Origin: Candidatus Woesearchaeota archaeon
Lineage (GTDB): Archaea; Nanobdellota; Nanobdellia; Woesearchaeales; WJKL01
Assembly (NCBI GenBank): GCA_019322815.1
Contig: JAHWIB010000011.1
Coordinates: forward strand, 1-29,732
Direction of reading: 5' to 3'
DNA: 29,732 nt
Positions within the stretch are counted from its first letter, which is position 1. Each line of letters begins with the position of its first letter. This document shows, piece after piece, positions 7,994-17,266 of this stretch. A program made the translations under genes and the position numbers. The notes under the pieces were generated by a model. That model did not search any database and had not been told where the DNA came from. It saw only the letters and a program-made list of their open reading frames with translations.

Positions 7994-8535
7994 TTTATTA
8001 CCCTTTTTTCAGTTATAATTATATCAACCGGCTGGTCATGCTCTTCTGAAGGAACAAAATCAACAATCTGCTCTTCAAATGCCAGGCCAATCTTTAGTGA
8101 ATCTTTGAATCTTTCCAAAAATTTGTCATAATATCCTTTTCCAAATCCGATCCTTGAGCCTTTTTCATCAAAAGCAATGCCTGGGATTATGACCAGATCA
8201 ATTTTACCATCATATCTTTCTTTTTTTTCAGGCTCTAAGACTCCAAATTTTCCCTGGACAAGATTTTCAAAATTATTCAATCTCGAAATTTGAATATTTT
8301 CATCTTCAACAAAAGGAACAACAATATTTTTTCCTTTTAATAACTCTTTTTTTATAAATTCTTTTGTATCTACTTCAATATTCAGTGAAATATAAGGCAT
8401 TATTGTTGATGCATTATTATATTCTTCTAATTTAATCAGTGATTCTATTATTTTTTTACTTTTTTCAGCAATAATCTCTTTTGATAAGTTCTTTCTAGTT
8501 AAATTTATCTTTTCTCTTATCAGTTCTTTAGTCAT
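7981..8535 (-). CDS. 5-formyltetrahydrofolate cyclo-ligase (MTHFS)
   Basis: This enzyme converts 5-formyl-THF plus ATP into 5,10-methenyl-THF, returning a dead-end folate to the pool that FolD uses. The 184-residue protein has the family signature GIAFDEKGSRIGFGKGYYDKFL, around residues 119-140, with the Gly-rich ATP site and YYD. A Lys/Arg-rich first helix (residues 3-16) is also typical. I start it at the ATG at 8533-8535; the frame is open a further 54 bases upstream, but only inside purD. It overlaps the purF-purD stop by 8 bases and folD by 13, so translation is coupled on both sides. Confidence 0.92.
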   Translation of the reverse strand: MTKELIREKINLTRKNLSKEIIAEKSKKIIESLIKLEEYNNASTIMPYISLNIEVDTKEFIKKELLKGKNIVVPFVEDENIQISRLNNFENLVQGKFGVLEPEKKERYDGKIDLVIIPGIAFDEKGSRIGFGKGYYDKFLERFKDSLKIGLAFEEQIVDFVPSEEHDQPVDIIITEKRVIKCNY

Positions 8536-11203
8536 TTTGCCTATCAAGCTCTTTTTTTGCAATATCTCGTCTAAAATACATGCCTTCAAAATTTATTTTT
8601 GGGATGTTTGAATAAGCTTTATCAACAGCCTGCTTTAATGTAGGAGCTAAAGCAACTACATTCAATACTCTTCCTCCATTTGTATAGATATTTCCATTCT
8701 CTTTTTTTGTTCCTGCCTGTATTATATGCACTCCTTCAACATCTTCCAAGCCTGTTATTCTTTTGCCTTTTTCATAGCTTCCTGGATAACCTCCTGATGC
8801 TAATACAACTGCCACGCAATGCTCATCAGACCAGTCTAATCTGATGCTGCCAAGCTTTTTATCAATAACTGCATTCATAACATCTATGATATCTGTTTTT
8901 AATCTTGGCAAGATAATCTGTGTTTCTGGATCTCCAAACCTGCAGTTAAATTCTAATATCTTTAATCCTCTGTTTGTCTTCATCAATCCAACATATAATA
9001 CACCTTTGAAGTCAATTCCTTCCTGTTTTATTCCTTTTAAGAACGGCTTGATTATTTTTTCTTCTAATTCTTTTTCATGGCTGTCTAATATTGGTGCAGG
9101 AGAATAAGCGCCCATCCCTCCTGTATTAGGTCCTTTATCACCTTCAAAAACAGGCTTATGGTCCTGTGAATAGACCATCGGGCTGAAGGTTTCTGAATCC
9201 ATAAACACAAGATAAGATGCTTCTTCACCTATCAGGCATTCTTCTACAATGATCTTTGATGAAGCCTGCCCGAATCTATTGTTGATCAAACATTCTTTTG
9301 CAAAATCTACTGCTTCTTCTTCTGTATTAGCAACAAAAGCACCTTTTCCAGCTGCCAAGCCGTCTGCTTTTACAACTATAGGAGCTCCTTTTTCTTTGAT
9401 GTATTTTTCAGCTTCAGAAAAATCAGTAAATTCCCTGAATTCGACGCTAGGCAGATTATATTTATGCATAAATCTTCTTGCAAAAGATTTAGAACCTTCA
9501 AACTGCGCTGCTTTTTTATTAGGGCCAAATGCTCTTATTCCTGCTGCTTCAAAAGCATCAACAATTCCATTTGATAGAGGATCTTCTGGGCCAACTATGA
9601 CCAAATCAATATCTTTTTCTTTTGCAAAATTAACCAAAGCATTGTTATCTATTATATCTATATTATTGCATTCTGCAATTTCTGCAATGCCTGGATTGCC
9701 TGGAACAGCAAATAATTTGTTTAATAATCTTGATTCAGAGACCTTTAATGCCAATGCATGCTCTCTTCCTCCTGAACCTATTATCAAGACATTAAGTTTA
9801 TTGTCTAATGTAGTCTGCTCTGACACTCTTTGAGAGCTTAATTTTTGTTTTTGTTCTTCTGTCGGATTATCAGGATACTCTCCTGTTAAGCATGCCATGC
9901 ATACATCCCTCCTTATAGCTTTTTTCAGATCATCTATTGTTAAATATATTAGATTATCTGCTTCTAAAAAAATTTTTATTTCATCAATTGATTTATTAGC
10001 TGCAATAAATTCATTTGTACTAGACATATCAATTCCATAAAAGCATGGATATCTTATTGGAGGACATGACGAGATAAAGGTTATCTCTTTCACGCCTCCT
10101 TGTTTTAATGTTTTTACTATATTTCTTGAAGTTGTGCCTCTTACGATGCTGTCATCAACAACAGCTACTCTTTTATCTTCCAAAATACTTATTACAGGCC
10201 TTAATTTGCTTTTAACTGCCTTTTCCCTCAATTTTTGAGAGGACATGATAAATGTTCTTTGGCTGTATCTATCTTTTATCAGCCCTTCTCTATATATTAT
10301 GCCTGCTTCTTCGCTTAATTTTATTGCAGCTGTTCTTCCTGAATCAGGGACAGGAAGAATAACCTCAATCTTATCTTTATCTATGTAATCGCTTAGAAGT
10401 TTTCCTAAAGCCAGTCTTGCTTTATAGACTGATCTTCCTTCAATCATTGAATTAGGAGAAGCAAAATAAACCCATTCAAACATGCAGTGGGCTTTTTCTT
10501 TTTCCAGGATTATCTCGCTTTCCATCTTAAGATTATCTTTAGAGATAAACAATGCTTCTCCTGGAGCAATATCCCTTACAAACTCATAATCAGAGACTTG
10601 AAATGCAACTGTCTCTGATGCAACCATATAAGAATTTCCTTTTTTGCCTAATACCAAAGGCCTGATACCATGAGGATCACGTATAGCAAACAAGCCTTTG
10701 TCTGCAATAACTCCTACTAATGCATAAGATCCTTTTACTTTTTCAAAAACCTCTTTTGCAGATTCAAAAAAATCCTTGTTTTTTTGATATTTATACGCAA
10801 ATATTTTAAGTATTAATTCGCTATCAACAGTTGTTTCAAGCTTATAACCTTGTTTTAGAAATTCTTCTTTTAATTCAAAATAATTGATTGCATTTCCATT
10901 ATGAGCCATTGCTATCTTAGGCAATGTTTTTGTGCTTAACGGCTGGATATCACTTAATGCTCCTCTTCCTTGTGTTGCATATCTTGTATGGCCAATGCCT
11001 ATCCTTCCTTTTAGTTTGTTTGCATCACTTTCACTGAAAACTCTATGCACTGGGTCAATCTCTTTTTTAATCAGAAATTCTTCTCCTTGATTTGTGATTA
11101 TTCCGCATGCATCCTGGCCGCGATGCTGCAGTGAGATTAATCCAACTACAATATTCTCAAATACTTCTCCCTCTTTATTTATAACACCAATTATTCCGCA
11201 CAT
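8528..11203 (-). CDS. purFD: Amidophosphoribosyltransferase / GAR synthetase fusion
   Basis: An 891-residue fusion for the first two steps of purine synthesis. Residues 1-445 are PurF (PRPP + Gln gives phosphoribosylamine). It has the N-terminal nucleophile Cys2 in MCGIIGV, GHTRYAT (71-77), the HNG oxyanion site (101-103) and the PRPP loop VVDDSIVRGT (349-358). Cys240, Cys387, Cys435 and Cys438 match the four ligands of the 4Fe-4S cluster of the Bacillus-type enzyme. After a 25-residue hydrophilic linker, residues 470-891 are PurD, starting with GSGGREHAL (476-484) and containing an ATP-grasp domain. PurD uses the unstable phosphoribosylamine, so fusion could help hand it over. The start overlaps purQ by 13 bases. 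The fusion rests on one uninterrupted frame. Confidence 0.95.
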   Translation of the reverse strand: MCGIIGVINKEGEVFENIVVGLISLQHRGQDACGIITNQGEEFLIKKEIDPVHRVFSESDANKLKGRIGIGHTRYATQGRGALSDIQPLSTKTLPKIAMAHNGNAINYFELKEEFLKQGYKLETTVDSELILKIFAYKYQKNKDFFESAKEVFEKVKGSYALVGVIADKGLFAIRDPHGIRPLVLGKKGNSYMVASETVAFQVSDYEFVRDIAPGEALFISKDNLKMESEIILEKEKAHCMFEWVYFASPNSMIEGRSVYKARLALGKLLSDYIDKDKIEVILPVPDSGRTAAIKLSEEAGIIYREGLIKDRYSQRTFIMSSQKLREKAVKSKLRPVISILEDKRVAVVDDSIVRGTTSRNIVKTLKQGGVKEITFISSCPPIRYPCFYGIDMSSTNEFIAANKSIDEIKIFLEADNLIYLTIDDLKKAIRRDVCMACLTGEYPDNPTEEQKQKLSSQRVSEQTTLDNKLNVLIIGSGGREHALALKVSESRLLNKLFAVPGNPGIAEIAECNNIDIIDNNALVNFAKEKDIDLVIVGPEDPLSNGIVDAFEAAGIRAFGPNKKAAQFEGSKSFARRFMHKYNLPSVEFREFTDFSEAEKYIKEKGAPIVVKADGLAAGKGAFVANTEEEAVDFAKECLINNRFGQASSKIIVEECLIGEEASYLVFMDSETFSPMVYSQDHKPVFEGDKGPNTGGMGAYSPAPILDSHEKELEEKIIKPFLKGIKQEGIDFKGVLYVGLMKTNRGLKILEFNCRFGDPETQIILPRLKTDIIDVMNAVIDKKLGSIRLDWSDEHCVAVVLASGGYPGSYEKGKRITGLEDVEGVHIIQAGTKKENGNIYTNGGRVLNVVALAPTLKQAVDKAYSNIPKINFEGMYFRRDIAKKELDRQND

Positions 11204-11982
11204 TTTATGAAATCAACAGCATTTTTGAAGATTTTAAGATTAGATTCAATAAATTCAGGCATCTTATTATCAGTTCTTTTTGCAGCTTCTTTCTTTAAAT
11301 GGAATTCTGGCTCTGATATTGAATAGACTGCTCTTTCTGGATGAGGCATCATCCCCATTATCCTTCCTGTATTATCACAGATTCCTGCAATATCCTGCAT
11401 CGAGCCATTTGGATTTAAAGGATATTTTTGATCTGCTGGATTTTTATTCTCATCACAATAAGTGAATACAATCTGATTGTTTTCTTTTAATTTATTTAAT
11501 GTTTCTGAATTACAGAAGAATCTTCCTTCACCATGCGCAACAGGAAGATGTGTAATATCAATATCTTTTGTAAAAACACAATTGGTGTTATTATGTTTTA
11601 TGTGAACCCATCTGCATTCATACCTATTGCTGTTGTTGGATTCTAATGCACTTATCCTATTTCCATAATTTCCTTCTGTATCAAACAATCCAAGATGTGT
11701 CATTATCTGGAAACCGTTGCAGACACCAAGAATCAGTTTTTTGTCTTCTATGAATTGCTTTAAATCATCCCAAAGATTATTCTTTATCTTATCTGCAAAA
11801 GCCTGTCCAGAGCCAGTATCATCTCCATAAGAGAAGCCTCCTGGAAACATCAGAATATCATAATCAGACATATTTTTCTTTTTTGAGATCAGATCATTTA
11901 TATGCACAATCTCTGCTTTAGCTCCTGCTAATTCAAAAGCATTTTTGCTTTCTGTTTCGCAGTTAATTCCGTATCCTGACAT
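11191..11982 (-). CDS. purQ: FGAM synthase, glutaminase subunit
   Basis: PurQ releases ammonia from glutamine for PurL in step 4. The class I glutaminase triad is visible: Cys in LGVCNGFQ and His/Glu in PHPERA. FPGGFSYGDD is also typical of PurQ. The start is uncertain. The ATG at 11980-11982 gives 263 residues but cuts off part of the expected first strand (PKVLIM). The next in-frame ATGs, at 12070-12072 and 12076-12078, lie inside purL and would add about 30 residues with no resemblance to PurQ. A non-ATG start near 12000 is the other option. Translation is probably coupled to purL, which ends at 12005. The protein is longer than the common ~225-residue PurQ. Confidence 0.92.
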   Translation of the reverse strand: MSGYGINCETESKNAFELAGAKAEIVHINDLISKKKNMSDYDILMFPGGFSYGDDTGSGQAFADKIKNNLWDDLKQFIEDKKLILGVCNGFQIMTHLGLFDTEGNYGNRISALESNNSNRYECRWVHIKHNNTNCVFTKDIDITHLPVAHGEGRFFCNSETLNKLKENNQIVFTYCDENKNPADQKYPLNPNGSMQDIAGICDNTGRIMGMMPHPERAVYSISEPEFHLKKEAAKRTDNKMPEFIESNLKIFKNAVDFIKCAE

Positions 11983-12004
11983 GATCAATACTTTTGGGGC
12001 AAAG

Positions 12005-14941
12005 CTAAAAATCTTTGAAACGCTCTTTATAGATGTGCTCCAATTTCTTAATGTCTGTTTTAATGATCTCATTGACAATAAATGTTTGATTTTTTATGAT
12101 ACCAATCTGTGCAAATACAAAGTTCTGCATTGAATTTTCAAACTCCTCCTTGTTTTTTGGATTGATTGTAATGATAAATCTTGACTGTGATTCTGAATAG
12201 CATATCTTTTCTATAGGAAGCTCTTGATTAGGGGCTTTTTTGATGTCAATCTCAGCTCCCAGCTGTCCTGCAACTGCCATTTTTGCAAGTGTAATCAATA
12301 ATCCTCCTTGATTGACAGAAGCGCATGCACTTAAGATTCCTTTTTTATGAAGTTTATACATTTTTTCATATAATTGTCTTGCTTTGCTTGCATCAACTTT
12401 TGGGGATCTAGCTCCAATCTTATTGAAGACATGATAAAATTCACTTCCGCCGCATTCATCTTTTGTTTCTCCAATAACATATATCAAATCCCCTTCTGAT
12501 TTAAAGTCCATCGTTGCTGTATCATTAACATCCTCAATAATTCCTATGCTTGATATCAATAAAGTAGGAAGCACTGAAATCTTTATTGGATTATTATTTT
12601 CATCAAATCCCTTGAAATCATTGAACATGCTGTCTTTTCCTGAGATAAATGGTGTTTTATAGCTGATAGCATAATCATAGCATGCTTTTGCAGTTTCTTT
12701 TAACTGCGCTAATCTTTCTGGCTCGTCTGAACTGCACCAGCAGAAATTATCTAGCAAAGCTAAGTGATTTATATTTCCTCCAGCAGCAACACAGTTTCTT
12801 ATTGCTGTATCTATTGCACATGCAGCCATATTATAACAATTGATTTCACTTAATCTTGGAAATAGTGCTTGTGATAATATAACCCCTTTTTTGCTCTTGA
12901 ATAAAGGTTTTATTACAGAAGCAGATGAATTTACTCTTCCTTTTCCCTGCAGAGGTTTTACAGCAGAATTGTTCTGGACTTCATGATCATACTGCTTTGA
13001 TATAAATTCAAAACTGCAGTTATTATGATTTCCAAGAATCTTCTCAAACAATTCCTGATGATTTTCTATATTGATTATAGGTTCTTTTTTATTATAAGGA
13101 TATGGCTTTGTAGTCAATTTTCTAGTAGGCAGGCCGTTATGCAAGAAATCCATATCTAAATTTAATATCTCTTTTTCATTGAACTTAACAACTGCTTTGT
13201 CTGAATCATTGAATTTTCCTATAACTGTTGCTTCAACACCTCTTATTTTCATCAGGTTCATGAATTCTTCTAATCTTTCATCTGGAACAGCCAAGGTCAT
13301 CCTTTCCTGTGATTCTGAAATCCATATTTCCCATGGTTGCAGTCCAGGATATTTTAGAGGAATCTTTTCCAGATTAACTATAAATCCTCCTGATTCTTTT
13401 GCCATCTCTGCAACAGAGCAGGACAAGCCTCCTGCACCATTGTCTGTCATGCTGCTGTATAATTTCTTGTCTCTTGCTTCTTTTACAACTGCATCTGAAA
13501 GCTTTTTCTGTGTGATTGGATCTCCTATCTGAACAGCTGTTGCTGGAGAGCCTGAGTCCATTGCTTCTGATGAAAATGTTGCTCCGTGGATGCCGTCTTT
13601 TCCAACTCTTCCTCCTATCATCACAATATTGTCTCCTGGCATTGCTTTTTTTTCATGGCTTTCTCTTCCATTTACTTTTCTTGGAATCAAACCGACTGTT
13701 CCTACAAAGATCAATGGCTTTCCTTTATAGCAGTCGTCAAAATAGACAAATCCATTAGGTGTAGGAATTCCAGAGCAATTGCCTCCTACGTTCACTCCAT
13801 GGATAACACCATCCATTATCCTTCTTGGAGTCAATGCAGGATTTGTCTTGTCTTTTCCTCTGTAAATTATGCTTTTGTCTTCTGGTTTTCCTAAGCAGAA
13901 GCCATATTTGTTTGCAATCGGCAAAGCTCCTAATCCAAATCCGATAGTATCTCTGTTTACACCAACAATTCCTGTGATAGCTCCTCCAAATGGATCTAGT
14001 GCAGAAGGGCTGTTATGGGTTTCAACTTTGTCAGTTATCATGTATTTATTATCAAAAATAATAGCTCCAGAATTATCACTAAAAACAGACAAGCAAAAAT
14101 CATTTTCATTTTCATCTAAATCTTCTCTTATCTTTTTTGTTGCTCCTTTAATATATCTTGAAAATAATCCTTCTTTAATATCATCCATCTCTCCTGCAAA
14201 TATTGTATGCTTGCAGTGCTCTGACCATGTCTGTGCAATAGATTCAATCTCAATGTCAGTTGCTTTTCTGTTTTCTTTTTTAAAATAATCCTGGATTGCA
14301 TGAAGATAATCCAGGTCTAAAGCCAAAGGGCCTCTTCTTTCATTTGTTTTTGGATCTAGAATTCCTTTTTTTCCTAATTCTAATAATGTTTTATCATCTA
14401 CATCCAGATTGATCCTGACAATATACTGTGCCTGTTCAAGCTTTACTTCCGGCACAATATAATCCATTCCATTGTTTTGGGTATATCGGTAATGAGATTT
14501 GATATGGAATCTTTCTATCAATGTGTTTATCAGCTCATTTGCAATAAACTGAATGTCTTCTTTTCTTAAACTATCTGCTGTGATAAATAAAACCTTAGAA
14601 GTAAATACCTTGTTTCTTCCTAATTCCATCTTAAAAATATCATTGATTATCTCTGCTGTTGTGTTTGCAACATTATCAGTAACTCCTGGAAGAAATCCTA
14701 ATTCCAATGCCCAGCTGAATTCTTTTTTTAATGGCTGATTTATCCTTATTGCCTCAACAACAGGATTATGCAGTGCATCTGCTATTTTTTTAATTTGATC
14801 TTCTGTAAAATCATGCTGAATTGTGTAAACTTTGCTGATCTCTAAGGATAAATCATAACCTAACGATTTTAGTTTTTTTTCTAGAACCTTTGCTTCAGAG
14901 CTTTTTTCTTTAGTATCAATAGATATTCTAAAAATCTGCAT
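12005..14941 (-). CDS. purL: FGAM synthase, large ATPase subunit with PurS-like N-terminus
   Basis: PurL converts FGAR to FGAM with ATP and ammonia from PurQ. The 978-residue protein is much longer than the small PurL (~600-750) used with separate PurS. Its first ~185 residues look like two PurS-like domains (strand starts near residues 2 and 173), as in the large single-chain enzymes, and no separate purS is seen. The catalytic part begins with SEHCKHT (240-246) and ETHNSPSALDPFGGA (307-321), and the C-terminal half repeats the PurM-like fold. The glutaminase domain is separate (purQ), giving an intermediate architecture. It is the first gene of the operon, preceded by AGGGGGA 5 bases before the ATG and a TATA-like palindrome at 14974-14985. 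Confidence 0.95.
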   Translation of the reverse strand: MQIFRISIDTKEKSSEAKVLEKKLKSLGYDLSLEISKVYTIQHDFTEDQIKKIADALHNPVVEAIRINQPLKKEFSWALELGFLPGVTDNVANTTAEIINDIFKMELGRNKVFTSKVLFITADSLRKEDIQFIANELINTLIERFHIKSHYRYTQNNGMDYIVPEVKLEQAQYIVRINLDVDDKTLLELGKKGILDPKTNERRGPLALDLDYLHAIQDYFKKENRKATDIEIESIAQTWSEHCKHTIFAGEMDDIKEGLFSRYIKGATKKIREDLDENENDFCLSVFSDNSGAIIFDNKYMITDKVETHNSPSALDPFGGAITGIVGVNRDTIGFGLGALPIANKYGFCLGKPEDKSIIYRGKDKTNPALTPRRIMDGVIHGVNVGGNCSGIPTPNGFVYFDDCYKGKPLIFVGTVGLIPRKVNGRESHEKKAMPGDNIVMIGGRVGKDGIHGATFSSEAMDSGSPATAVQIGDPITQKKLSDAVVKEARDKKLYSSMTDNGAGGLSCSVAEMAKESGGFIVNLEKIPLKYPGLQPWEIWISESQERMTLAVPDERLEEFMNLMKIRGVEATVIGKFNDSDKAVVKFNEKEILNLDMDFLHNGLPTRKLTTKPYPYNKKEPIINIENHQELFEKILGNHNNCSFEFISKQYDHEVQNNSAVKPLQGKGRVNSSASVIKPLFKSKKGVILSQALFPRLSEINCYNMAACAIDTAIRNCVAAGGNINHLALLDNFCWCSSDEPERLAQLKETAKACYDYAISYKTPFISGKDSMFNDFKGFDENNNPIKISVLPTLLISSIGIIEDVNDTATMDFKSEGDLIYVIGETKDECGGSEFYHVFNKIGARSPKVDASKARQLYEKMYKLHKKGILSACASVNQGGLLITLAKMAVAGQLGAEIDIKKAPNQELPIEKICYSESQSRFIITINPKNKEEFENSMQNFVFAQIGIIKNQTFIVNEIIKTDIKKLEHIYKERFKDF

Positions 14942-14973
14942 AAAATCCCCCTAAAATTAAGTGATAATGACTC

Positions 14974-14985
14974 ATATTTAAATAT
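14974..14985 (-). promoter_or_regulatory. TATA box of the purL operon
   Basis: ATATTTAAATAT is a perfect 12-base palindrome 33-44 bases before the purL ATG. It would start a short leader holding the ribosome binding site AGGGGGA. The divergent PurF-like gene has its own AT-rich box (15023-15033) and almost the same leader, TTTTAGGGGGA, so both sides of this 132-base gap look built alike and may respond together. Confidence 0.5.
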
Positions 14986-15073
14986 TGTTGTAAAGGAGAA
15001 TTTTTGAGTACTCCAGTATAACAAAATTTAAAAAAAGAGATTAATTCTTATTTTGTTTTAGGGGGACAAATAA

Positions 15074-16537
15074 ATGAGCGGCATCTTTGGCGTTGTAAGC
15101 AATGATAACTGTATTTCTTCATTATATTATGGAACAGATTATCATACTCATCTGGGCACTGAATATGGAGGAATAGCCTATATTAATGAGAATGGAAGGC
15201 CTGTTAAAAAGATCCATCATATTTCTAATTCGCAGTTTAAATCAAAATTTAATGAAGAAGGCATAAAAAGCAGCATTGGAATAGGTGTTATTTCTGACAA
15301 TGATCCTCAGCCATTAAGCTTTGAATCTAAATTTGGACCTTATGCATTGTGCTGTGCCGGCTTGATAACAAATAAAGAAGAACTTTCTAAAGGATTAATT
15401 AAAAGAGGATTTTCTTTTTATGAGATAGACAATGGAAAGATTAATGGAACAGAGCTTGTCGCCAGCTTGATAAATCAAGGCGACTCTATCATAGATGGCA
15501 TTGAAAAAATGCATAAAAAAATCAATGGTTCTGTTTCCCTGCTTTTAGCAACTCCTGAAGGCATATATGCTGCTCGTGACAGAAATGGTGTTACTCCTTT
15601 GGTCATTGGAGAAAAAGAAGGAGAAGTTGCAGTTGCCAGTGAAACCTGTTCTTTTCCTAATCTGGGATTTAAAATCAAGAAATTTTTAGAGCCTGGTGAA
15701 ATTGTTTTTATAAGCAAAAAAGGGATTGAAACTCAGAAAAAAGGCAACAGCAATAATAAGATATGCGCATTTTTATGGATTTATACTGGTTTTCCTGCTT
15801 CAACTTATGAAGGCATAAACACAGAGAAGGTAAGAGAAAACTGCGGAAAGTTTTTAGCAAAAAGAGATGATGTTGAAGCTGATGTTGTTGCAGGAGTTCC
15901 TGATTCAGGAACAGCTCATGCTATTGGTTATGCTATGGAATCTGGAAAGCCATTTAGAAGAGTTTTATTCAAGTATACTCCTGGCTATGGAAGAAGCTAT
16001 ACTCCGCCGTCTCAAGAGCTAAGAGACAAGATTGCTTTGATGAAATTAATTGCAAATGAAGATATAATCAAGGATAATAGAATAATATTATGTGATGATT
16101 CAATTGTAAGAGGCACGCAGCTGAAGAATTTTACAGTTGCTAAATTAAGAAATGCAGGAGCTAAAGAGGTTCATGTAAGGCCTGCCTGCCCTCCTTTGAT
16201 GTTTCCCTGCATCTATAACTTAAGCACAAGAAGCATCAATGAATTAGTTGCAAGAAGAGCAATAAAAGCTCTAGAAGGGCATGATATTGAAGATATTTCT
16301 GAATATCTGGATCCTAATTCTGAAAAGTACAAGAGAATGATTGACTGGATTGCAAAGGATCTAGGAGTTGATTCTCTGCAGTATATGTTATTAGAAGATA
16401 TGGTTGAAGCAATTGGCCTTCCTAGAAATAAATTATGCACTTACTGCTGGACAGGCAAAGAAGTGCAGAAAAGATTAAGGAATAAAACTTTGCTGGAAAA
16501 AGTAAAAGACAAAGTAGAAGAGTTTATTTTGGAATAA
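15074..16537 (+). CDS. PurF-like phosphoribosyltransferase without glutaminase residues
   Basis: This 487-residue paralogue of amidophosphoribosyltransferase keeps the PRPP loop ILCDDSIVRGT (338-348) and the four Fe-S cysteines (Cys231, Cys379, Cys455, Cys458). Its glutaminase half has lost the catalytic parts. The N-terminus is MSGIFGV with Ser instead of Cys2, the GHTRYAT stretch is GIGVISDND (69-77), and the HNG site reads CAGLITN (94-100). It probably cannot hydrolyse glutamine. It may use free ammonia, carry out another PRPP reaction, or regulate PurF. Similar proteins beginning MGGFFGV are known to me from bacteria, with no function I can name. It lies divergent from purL with a matching AGGGGGAC ribosome binding site and ends exactly against the next convergent gene. 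Confidence 0.85.
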   Translation: MSGIFGVVSNDNCISSLYYGTDYHTHLGTEYGGIAYINENGRPVKKIHHISNSQFKSKFNEEGIKSSIGIGVISDNDPQPLSFESKFGPYALCCAGLITNKEELSKGLIKRGFSFYEIDNGKINGTELVASLINQGDSIIDGIEKMHKKINGSVSLLLATPEGIYAARDRNGVTPLVIGEKEGEVAVASETCSFPNLGFKIKKFLEPGEIVFISKKGIETQKKGNSNNKICAFLWIYTGFPASTYEGINTEKVRENCGKFLAKRDDVEADVVAGVPDSGTAHAIGYAMESGKPFRRVLFKYTPGYGRSYTPPSQELRDKIALMKLIANEDIIKDNRIILCDDSIVRGTQLKNFTVAKLRNAGAKEVHVRPACPPLMFPCIYNLSTRSINELVARRAIKALEGHDIEDISEYLDPNSEKYKRMIDWIAKDLGVDSLQYMLLEDMVEAIGLPRNKLCTYCWTGKEVQKRLRNKTLLEKVKDKVEEFILE

Positions 16538-17173
16538 TCAGATTAAACTTTCTAAACAAATATCTGGATGATATTTTTCATGATATGGAGGAGTTACACC
16601 TCTTTTTATCCATTTTTTAATCAAAGGCAGCTCATATCTTCTGACTTTAGCAGCTGTTTTATTGTCACCTTCTTCTGTCAATAAGGCAGTATGAATTGTA
16701 AGTATCCCATATCTATTTCCGAACACAACATCAGTAAAAATTCTGTCTCCAAACATCACTAATTCAGTAGGGCTGCATCCAAAATATTCATTAACTTCAG
16801 CAATTCCACCGGGTTTTTTCTTATCATGTCTTAAAACTTTTATTCCTAAATCAGATTCTATCTTTTTAGCATCTTCATAATCTTTATCATCTTTAGTTCC
16901 TGCGGAATTTGACATAATTACTATTCTATCTCCATATAATGATTGAAATTGAGAAAAAGCTTCCAGAACAGTTGGATGAATTTTATTTATATAAGGAGCA
17001 GTTATTGTATTATCTTTATCAAAGATTAATCCTTTGAATCCATAATATTTTATTTTTTCAGGATCAATCTTACTAATATCTGCAACAGAAAAATGAGGAA
17101 TTGCTAATGATTTTTTTATAAATCTTACCCAAGGAAAGTATAATACAGCATCTAAATTAAAACTTTGTGACAT
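16538..17173 (-). CDS. HAD phosphatase, YqeG/GEP4 (PGP phosphatase-like) family
   Basis: A 211-residue HAD phosphatase with all motifs: FDKDNT (Asp52, Asp54), MSNSAGT (87-93), HDKKKPGG (116-123) and GDRIFTD (142-148). FDKDNT combined with SNSAG and a KKP loop is characteristic of the YqeG and mitochondrial GEP4 family. GEP4 dephosphorylates phosphatidylglycerophosphate in cardiolipin synthesis. Whether this protein acts on a lipid phosphate is unknown; archaeal lipids differ from those of yeast. No transmembrane helix is seen, though residues 9-25 are rather hydrophobic and could touch a membrane. The stop codon is TGA, immediately abutting the stop of the PurF-like gene on the other strand. 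Confidence 0.87.
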   Translation of the reverse strand: MSQSFNLDAVLYFPWVRFIKKSLAIPHFSVADISKIDPEKIKYYGFKGLIFDKDNTITAPYINKIHPTVLEAFSQFQSLYGDRIVIMSNSAGTKDDKDYEDAKKIESDLGIKVLRHDKKKPGGIAEVNEYFGCSPTELVMFGDRIFTDVVFGNRYGILTIHTALLTEEGDNKTAAKVRRYELPLIKKWIKRGVTPPYHEKYHPDICLESLI

Positions 17174-17235
17174 ATTGAATCAGAGAAAAGAAAGAGTAAT
17201 AAAAATGTTGCGGGCTGGTCTGAAAATCTAGAAGC

Positions 17236-17246
17236 TTTATATATAA
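17236..17246 (+). promoter_or_regulatory. TATA box, leaderless start at 17267
   Basis: TTTATATATAA is centred about 26 bases before the ATG at 17267, the spacing expected when transcription starts at the start codon. No ribosome binding site is present between them, only A-rich sequence. Confidence 0.6.
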
Positions 17247-17266
17247 CAAAAACTTATAAAAAAAAT

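Noticed and set aside
9249..9833. A 194-codon plus-strand frame inside purF-purD
   Set aside because: It lies antisense to the conserved PurD domain and has no recognisable motif of its own.
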